A stretch of 36,075 nucleotides of DNA from Spirochaetaceae bacterium UBA6243 (GTDB lineage Bacteria > Spirochaetota > Spirochaetia > Treponematales > Rectinemataceae): assembly GCA_002441395.1 (NCBI GenBank), contig DJVZ01000027.1, positions 1-36,075 on the forward strand, written 5' to 3'. The notes under the pieces are model-generated. The model did no database searches. It worked only from the letters and a program-made list of their open reading frames with translations, and was not told the DNA's origin. The first letter of the stretch is position 1. Each line of letters opens with the position of its first letter. The translations under genes were made by a program, and so were the position numbers. Positions 32,316 to 36,075 of the stretch are shown here, piece after piece.

Positions 32316-35300
32316 CTATTGACTGAAAGTCCCGTCCGAGTATGAAACAGTGCTCTTTATTGCGGATATATCCTTCCAGGTCACTGCAAGACTGAACGAT
32401 ACATCCATTTGATAATATGGCCGCCCCGAAGCAGGCGTAACAAGGGTCGGCCCCGCGTCCACGCTTGCCGAGAGCAGCCAGTCGTGGGCATCGACAGACA
32501 ATTCCAGCGAAAGCTTTTGCAGCTTGAACAAAGTGCTCTGGAGTCGGCTTGTGTCCCAAATCGACAATGAATCCAAGAGATCCGCAAAAAAACCCCGCGC
32601 ATAGACTTGAGGATCGAGATCGCCGGATGTGGGAAGCAGGGAAGTATAATATCTCCAGAAAGATGTATTGATTGAGGATAGCGTAAAACTAAGCGAAAGC
32701 CCCGCAGAATTCTTGACAATAAAACTAAAATCCGCGCCAAACGTTGAATTTGTATATTGAATAAGATTTTGTGTCAGAGAAAATGCTTCATCGGTCTCAA
32801 AGTACCATAGGACTTTATCCGAAGAAGACCTGGGGCTGGAACGGAGCACAGGTTTCCAGCTCAGGGATACGCTGGAAGGCCTGAAATATTGGGTCCCGTC
32901 CTGCACCCAGGAGCCACTCTGAAAAACATACCCGTCTGTCTCTTGGGCAAGGAAACGCGCGTAGAAGGACCAGGCTGTTACATCCGTGCTGAGGCTTAAG
33001 GGGGTCTGTGTGTCAAAATCCCATGACGCACTTGTGGAAAAGCGGAGGTTCTTCAGCGGCTTCAGCGCCACATTGCCTGTCAATGATGTCGATTTCAGAT
33101 CTGCCGTTGTACTGGTGCGGGAAATGACATATGCCGCACCTAGGCTCACTATGCTCGCGGATGTCGAGGCCTGCAGCGTATAGCTCTCAAGAAGTGGCGG
33201 CAAGGCAATCTTAAAACTCAGATGGTCGGAACTCGAGCCGAGTTTTGCGGCGAGGTCCGCAATCACGGAATGATCCGTGATCATGTCAGTATCCCATGAC
33301 AGCCAGTACAAGTCGTAGACAGGATTTGCGTCGGTGCCGCTCCCGTCGAGCCCCGTATAATCGATTCTGGCGATTTTCCCCGAGAGCGAATACTGCACGC
33401 GCGAAGCAGAAAAAACGTCCGAGTTTTTGAGCGGCGACCAACTGATGTTCGTCCCCGCGTTCCAGTTGGCGGTGTTATATCCATAATCGGCAATTCTAAA
33501 AGGATGCACTGTCGTTGGAGAGGTCCGTTCATCATAGAGGTATGGCCGATATTGCCCCTGACCTCGCACTCCTGTCGACACTTGGAAAGTCAAGCCGGCG
33601 CTGTCGACGGAGAATGAGGAGTTCAGGTTCGCATCACTGCGCGCACCGAGCAGCCAGTACCAGCTCTGAAAATCGATATCCTGGGGATTTTCCCAGGCGG
33701 CGTTGTAGAATCGATCTTCGACGTAGGCGGCATTCGTGTTTTTCCAGACAAGCGAGGCATTCTTGCTCTGAAAAATCGTGCCCGAAAGGGAAAAGTTCGA
33801 GTCGAGGAGGCGCGCATTATAGGGGTAGAAAAAATACCTCTGGGGATTGACTGCATAAAGTCTCAACTGAGTGCTGTTCATGCCACTCTTCGAGGCGTAT
33901 TTGCTTTTCCAGCCCAAGGTTGAAGAGAGATTGCTGAGAGAGAAAGAGAAACCATTCCCTGAAGCACTGGGGCGCCATGACCATGAAAGGCTGGCTTTCT
34001 GCGAAAAAGAGGTGCGCTCACCTATGCTCGATGTCGATGTACCTCCGATAATCGAAAAAAAATCGTACGATTCGCTGCGATCCAGAAAATCCTGCTCGAC
34101 GTAGGGATCAGAGTAGAAAGGAAGGCTCACCTGCCACTTGAGCCCTGAAACATTCTGCTTTGACGATGCCTCGAAATTCGCCACGATTCTTGTCGGCAGA
34201 TCGATGGACCCTAGATACCAGCGATTCCACACTGAGGCATAGTCTCCGGCAGCGTCGAAGGGTGAATAATAGCCCGTCGATTCATAAAAAATCGAGCGCG
34301 ACACGCCGGCGCCGATGAGCCACGAGAGGTTGATGGGGGAGCTGTCGGCCGTTTTTCCCCTGATCCCCGCGAACACACCCAACGATGAATAGGCATCGGC
34401 CAAAACCGCAATGGATGGCTGATCGGTGTTTTCCTGTGAAGGTTCTGTCTTCGAAATATACGTGCCAAAAGATCCAAGCGCTCCCTGCGTTATCGACAGC
34501 GCGGAAGACTTCTGCGCCTCCGTGCCCTGTTTTCCCGAAAGGTAGGTTGTCGTTTGAACGAAGCCTCCAGGACGCGATCGGAAACCGACAACGGGATGAA
34601 ATGCCGAGGCCTTTGACGGGTAATAGAAGAAAGGCAGCCACAGCACAGGGATTTTGCCAACATACAGTGTCGCATTGACAACGGCCCAATCGCCCGAACC
34701 GAAGAGCCATACTTTTTTTGCCCGCAAAATATAGTGGGGATCGATCGCATCACAAGCCGTCAGAGAGCCATCGGCCAATGCAAGTATATCTTCAGACCGC
34801 GAAATCAAGGACCCGAAGTGAACGATCAAGGTGCGACTCTCCGTGGTTGTCGGCTCCATATTGAATGAACCGTCGACAAAAACGCCTGAATAATCGTCGA
34901 GGTTGACGGCGATGGATTGACCTTTATAGGTGTCGGTCCTCGTCTTGGATTCCCGGGTATATTCTACATCCCCCGTCGCCTGGACTTCCCTTGTGTCCCG
35001 ATTATAGACAACATATTGAGCCTTGATTCTGTGCACGGTGCCCTGGGAGTCGACAAAACGGATCTCAAGGGGACCTTGCAGGCGAATCTCTTTTGTTCCA
35101 TTTTCGAGCGTGAAATACTCCGCATTGGCTGCTTGCTCTATGCTCATGGACACATCGCCTTTGGTCTTAGGAACAGGGTCAAAACCAAAATGCCCATAAA
35201 GGCGGGTTCTCAGTTCGTCGGCGCTTCCTTCAGCCGATAGCCCATACTCCACGGCCATATCGCGCAGTTCATAGAAGGTGGCGGACGCGATCCGGAAGCG

Positions 35301-35420
35301 AAGCGTTTTGCTCGCCAGCTCCTCGGCCGACACGCTCGCCGGACCAACTGCACTCTCTTGCGCTGACATGGGCACAAGAAGCACATGGAGCAAAATCAGA
35401 ATGCCGAGTATGCGCCTCAT
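32316..35420 (-). CDS. LptD/OstA-like outer-membrane assembly protein with N-terminal SAP-like motif
   Basis: A 1034-residue predicted outer-membrane protein. It begins with a signal peptide (residues 1-20, cleavage probably after MSA). Residues 46-80 (FYELRDMAVEYGLSAEGSAD and ELRTRLYGHFGF) resemble a SAP helix-extension-helix motif. Residues 105-250 look like the OstA/LptD periplasmic jellyroll (GPLEIRF, IKAQYVVYNRDTREVQATGDVEY). GKIPVLWLPFFYYPS is typical of the LptD entry to the barrel, and the remaining 750 residues alternate polar and hydrophobic residues as expected for a large beta barrel. LptD inserts LPS into the outer leaflet in other bacteria; since many treponemes lack LPS, the cargo may be another glycolipid. 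It follows uvrA after 58 bases. No clear ribosome binding site is seen before the ATG. Confidence 0.82.
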   Translation of the reverse strand: MRRILGILILLHVLLVPMSAQESAVGPASVSAEELASKTLRFRIASATFYELRDMAVEYGLSAEGSADELRTRLYGHFGFDPVPKTKGDVSMSIEQAANAEYFTLENGTKEIRLQGPLEIRFVDSQGTVHRIKAQYVVYNRDTREVQATGDVEYTRESKTRTDTYKGQSIAVNLDDYSGVFVDGSFNMEPTTTESRTLIVHFGSLISRSEDILALADGSLTACDAIDPHYILRAKKVWLFGSGDWAVVNATLYVGKIPVLWLPFFYYPSKASAFHPVVGFRSRPGGFVQTTTYLSGKQGTEAQKSSALSITQGALGSFGTYISKTEPSQENTDQPSIAVLADAYSSLGVFAGIRGKTADSSPINLSWLIGAGVSRSIFYESTGYYSPFDAAGDYASVWNRWYLGSIDLPTRIVANFEASSKQNVSGLKWQVSLPFYSDPYVEQDFLDRSESYDFFSIIGGTSTSSIGERTSFSQKASLSWSWRPSASGNGFSFSLSNLSSTLGWKSKYASKSGMNSTQLRLYAVNPQRYFFYPYNARLLDSNFSLSGTIFQSKNASLVWKNTNAAYVEDRFYNAAWENPQDIDFQSWYWLLGARSDANLNSSFSVDSAGLTFQVSTGVRGQGQYRPYLYDERTSPTTVHPFRIADYGYNTANWNAGTNISWSPLKNSDVFSASRVQYSLSGKIARIDYTGLDGSGTDANPVYDLYWLSWDTDMITDHSVIADLAAKLGSSSDHLSFKIALPPLLESYTLQASTSASIVSLGAAYVISRTSTTADLKSTSLTGNVALKPLKNLRFSTSASWDFDTQTPLSLSTDVTAWSFYARFLAQETDGYVFQSGSWVQDGTQYFRPSSVSLSWKPVLRSSPRSSSDKVLWYFETDEAFSLTQNLIQYTNSTFGADFSFIVKNSAGLSLSFTLSSINTSFWRYYTSLLPTSGDLDPQVYARGFFADLLDSLSIWDTSRLQSTLFKLQKLSLELSVDAHDWLLSASVDAGPTLVTPASGRPYYQMDVSFSLAVTWKDISAIKSTVSYSDGTFSQ

Positions 35421-35430
35421 CGTCTAGTAT

Positions 35431-35458
35431 CGTATATGGAAGAGCAAAGAATTGGCAA
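35431..35458 (-). promoter_or_regulatory. Candidate promoter for the LptD-like gene
   Basis: On the minus strand TTGCCA (35453-35458) and TATACG (35431-35436) are 16 bases apart, in the short gap after uvrA. The -10 ends ten bases before the ATG, so the leader would be only a few bases long. Confidence 0.33.
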
Positions 35459-35478
35459 GAATCCCCTCAGAAGAAACT

Positions 35479-36075
35479 TCAGGCGCGAAGCATGGGGCGC
35501 AGATATTGGCCAGTGTAGGAAGCCGTGCAGGCGGCAATCTCCTCCGGAGTGCCCTCTGCCACAATCGTGCCTCCCCGATCCCCTCCTTCAGGTCCCAGGT
35601 CGATAACCCAATCGGCCTGCTTGATGATATCGAGATTGTGCTCGATCATCACCACGGTGTTGCCGCTGTCGACCAGACGATGGATGACCTCGAGCAACTG
35701 ACGCACATCGGCAAAATGCAGTCCCGTCGTCGGCTCGTCCAGGAAATAGAGCGTGCGGCCCGTAGCGCGCCGGGCAAGCTCAAGCGACAGCTTTACTCGC
35801 TGTGCTTCGCCGCCGGAGAGCGTCAGCGCGGACTGCCCGAGGCGGATGTAGCCAAGCCCCACATCGAGCATGGTCCGAAGCTTGTGCGCGATGGAAGGAA
35901 TGTGGGCAAAGAATTCGCTCCCTTCCTCGACGGTCATGTTGAGCACATCGGCGATATTCTTGCCTTTAAAGCGCACATCGAGGGTATCGGCATTGAAGCG
36001 CTTGCCGTGGCAGACCTCGCAGGTTATGTAGACATCCGGAAGGAAATTCATCTCGATCTTGATCGTGCCGTCGCC
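35479..36075 (-). CDS. uvrA: Excinuclease ABC subunit A, C-terminal part (cut by the window edge)
   Basis: The last 198 residues of UvrA, the damage-recognition ATPase of nucleotide excision repair; the reading frame stays open to base 36075. Visible are GDGTIKIEMNFLPDVY, the second half of the zinc-finger module (CEVCHGKRFN), the ABC signature LSGGEAQRVKLS, Walker B TLYFLDEPTTGLH and the H-loop VVMIEHNLDI. The C-terminus is the usual GPEGGDRGGTIVAEGTPEEIA region with a short tail. It is upstream of the LptD-like gene on the same strand. Confidence 0.96.
   Translation of the reverse strand, partial: GDGTIKIEMNFLPDVYITCEVCHGKRFNADTLDVRFKGKNIADVLNMTVEEGSEFFAHIPSIAHKLRTMLDVGLGYIRLGQSALTLSGGEAQRVKLSLELARRATGRTLYFLDEPTTGLHFADVRQLLEVIHRLVDSGNTVVMIEHNLDIIKQADWVIDLGPEGGDRGGTIVAEGTPEEIAACTASYTGQYLRPMLRA

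Noticed and set aside
1..36075. CRISPR array, tRNA, rRNA, insertion sequence or prophage
   Set aside because: No regularly spaced repeats, no cloverleaf with a TTCGANTC-type T-loop, and no transposase, integrase or phage structural motifs were seen on reading both strands; a covariance-model search would be needed to exclude small RNAs.

Overview
The window reads as a chromosomal segment of a spirochaete, most likely from the Treponema/Rectinema/Spirochaeta side of the phylum. The main clues are an archaeal-type phenylalanyl-tRNA synthetase (long PheS, short PheT), an LptD-like outer-membrane protein of spirochaetal style, and a large receiver/PEP-synthase-like protein. Taxonomy is inferred from gene content only. 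No rRNA, tRNA, CRISPR array, phage gene or insertion sequence was seen.

Region 1 (1-4339, minus strand): a broken cation-efflux (CDF) gene, a stretch of about 350 bases with a doubtful gene remnant, and a CUT1-type sugar ABC transporter made of a binding protein and two permeases, with no ATPase gene beside it. Region 2 (4340-10275, plus strand): a divergent catabolic cluster of an RpiR-type regulator, 6-phosphogluconate dehydrogenase, a KDG-kinase-like PfkB kinase, a zinc dehydrogenase and a Gfo/Idh/MocA oxidoreductase. Together these look like uptake and oxidation of one sugar, polyol or sugar acid whose identity cannot be read from the sequence.

Region 3 (10326-18303, minus strand): comM/yifB, pheT, pheS and, first in the transcription order, a 1007-residue protein that joins a degenerate and an intact receiver domain to a PPDK-type ATP-binding domain and an unassigned C-terminal domain. 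Region 4 (18436-24855, plus strand): an aromatic amino-acid operon, DAHP synthase - aroB - aroC - pheA - tyrA, with ATGA overlaps at aroC/pheA and pheA/tyrA, followed by a YfcC/DcuC-like permease. aroA lies convergently just after it. The regions 3 and 4 units diverge from about 130 bases that hold a good sigma-70 promoter and a perfect 12-bp palindrome, so phenylalanine synthesis and phenylalanine charging are arranged back to back.

Region 5 (26231-36075, minus strand): NADP-type glutamate dehydrogenase with a clear intrinsic terminator; the overlapping phoH - pgpH - ybeY - corC operon (RNA metabolism and cyclic-di-AMP turnover); an LptD-like outer-membrane protein with a SAP-like motif near its N-terminus; and the C-terminal end of uvrA, cut by the window edge.

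The items most worth following are the 1007-residue multidomain protein, the shared aro/phe divergent control region, the SAP-like segment of the LptD homologue, and the scar of a short-repeat deletion in the CDF gene.
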